Source: Entomomonas sp. E2T0
GTDB taxonomy: Bacteria > Pseudomonadota > Gammaproteobacteria > Pseudomonadales > Pseudomonadaceae
Reading direction: 5' to 3'
NCBI RefSeq assembly: GCF_025985425.1
Contig: NZ_CP094972.1
Coordinates: forward strand, 2,852,001-2,916,000
DNA length: 64,000 bases
Both the position numbers and the translations under genes were made by a program. Below the pieces are notes generated by a model. The model did not search any database. It was not told where the DNA came from and saw only the letters and a list, made by a program, of their open reading frames with translations. The stretch's first letter is position 1. Every line of letters begins with the position of its first letter. Below, one piece after another: positions 63,567-64,000 of this stretch.

Positions 63567-64000
63567 ATGTCCCAAAGAGATATCGATCAATGGTTAAATC
63601 ACCGCTTACAATTAGCGGAGAAGCAACTACGTGAATCTGATAAAAAACCAGAGCACCCTCTCAAGGAGTGGTTTTTAGGTATCGATTTGGGTACTTGTAA
63701 TATTGTATCAATCGTCATAGATAAAGATGCTAATCCGATAGCTACTCGCCTTGATCAGGCTGATGTAGTGCGTGATGGTATCGTTTGGGATTTCTTTGGG
63801 GCTGTATCGATTGTTAAAAAACAACTCGCTAGCCTACAGGAGCAATTGGGTGTTGAGTTTACCAAAGCTTCAACCTCTTTTCCTCCTGGGACAGACCCCA
63901 GAATCTCTGTCAATGTTTTAGAAGCAGCTGGACTTGAGGTGACTCATGTAATTGATGAGCCCTCTGCCGTTGCTAATATGTTGCACTTAAAAAGTGCGGC
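63567..64000 (+). CDS. eutJ: EutJ, Hsp70-like chaperone of the eut operon (cut by window end)
   Basis: The frame starts at ATG 63567 (AAGGAAAAATC upstream) and is open to the window edge, giving 144 codons. The actin/Hsp70-fold nucleotide-binding start is FLGIDLGTCNIVSIVIDKDA, followed by VIDEPSAVANML, the second ATPase motif. EutJ is thought to help fold or reactivate ethanolamine enzymes. The order eutS-P-Q-T-D-M-N-E-J is that of Salmonella, so eutG, eutH, eutA, eutB, eutC and eutL probably follow outside the window. Confidence 0.94.
   Translation, partial: MSQRDIDQWLNHRLQLAEKQLRESDKKPEHPLKEWFLGIDLGTCNIVSIVIDKDANPIATRLDQADVVRDGIVWDFFGAVSIVKKQLASLQEQLGVEFTKASTSFPPGTDPRISVNVLEAAGLEVTHVIDEPSAVANMLHLKSA

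Noticed and set aside
1-64000. Insertion sequences, integrases, CRISPR arrays, tRNA or rRNA genes
   Set aside because: No transposase or integrase-like frame, no regularly spaced repeats and no recognisable tRNA cloverleaf were found by reading, so none is reported even though some modules look movable.

Overview
The window is about 64 kb of AT-rich gammaproteobacterial DNA with densely packed genes, no rRNA or tRNA, and no insertion sequence or CRISPR array that I can see. Several arrangements are those of Pseudomonas and relatives: narXL with narK1K2GHJI, gcd next to oprB and a YncD/PqqU-type receptor, PuuC/PuuB-like amine genes and an AraC-linked dehydrogenase cluster. The low GC and the presence of a complete-looking Salmonella-type eut microcompartment operon suggest a host-associated, probably gut-dwelling, member of the Pseudomonadales such as an insect symbiont (Entomomonas-like). 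The taxon is an inference from gene order and composition, not a database match.

Layout. (1) 1-6539: an unfamiliar cluster with two B12-binding radical SAM enzymes, a GH3-fold acyl-adenylating enzyme and a small acyltransferase-like protein on the minus strand. Facing these are a PAP2-type membrane phosphatase/transferase and an exported NTF2-like protein, then a membrane fatty acid desaturase on the minus strand. It resembles a lipid or lipid-conjugate modification pathway and is the best candidate here for an undescribed system. (2) 6763-15781: an amine/alcohol catabolic cluster (porin, cupin, PuuB-like amine oxidase, AraC regulator, APC permease, GMC dehydrogenase, aldehyde dehydrogenase). 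(3) 15922-36150: a nearly self-contained nitrate respiration module holding molybdenum cofactor synthesis (moaA, mog, moeA, mobA, moaE, moaD, moaC, moeB), sensing (narXL), transport (narK1, narK2), the reductase (narGHJI) and molybdate uptake (modABC). (4) 36310-38377: a 3-oxoacid CoA-transferase pair followed by a gene graveyard with remnants that resemble an acyl-CoA dehydrogenase and an IclR regulator. (5) 38378-44345: PQQ glucose dehydrogenase, OprB porin and a PQQ receptor-like TonB protein. (6) 44523-57524: two MFS carriers, an acyl-CoA dehydrogenase/thiolase/CoA-transferase set that could oxidise a dicarboxylate, a PuuC/amidotransferase pair, and a LysR/MFS/tautomerase unit. (7) 57848-64000: eutS-P-Q-T-D-M-N-E-J in the Salmonella order, cut by the window end.

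The modules together describe a metabolically versatile respirer. Nitrate reductase supplies anaerobic electron acceptance, and Gcd feeds periplasmic glucose oxidation with cofactor possibly scavenged from outside. Amines, ethanolamine and acyl-CoA compounds supply carbon and nitrogen. Several gene starts were corrected from ribosome binding sites. Strong hairpins mark transcription boundaries, and the spacers on both sides of eutM contain unusual RNA-structure potential.
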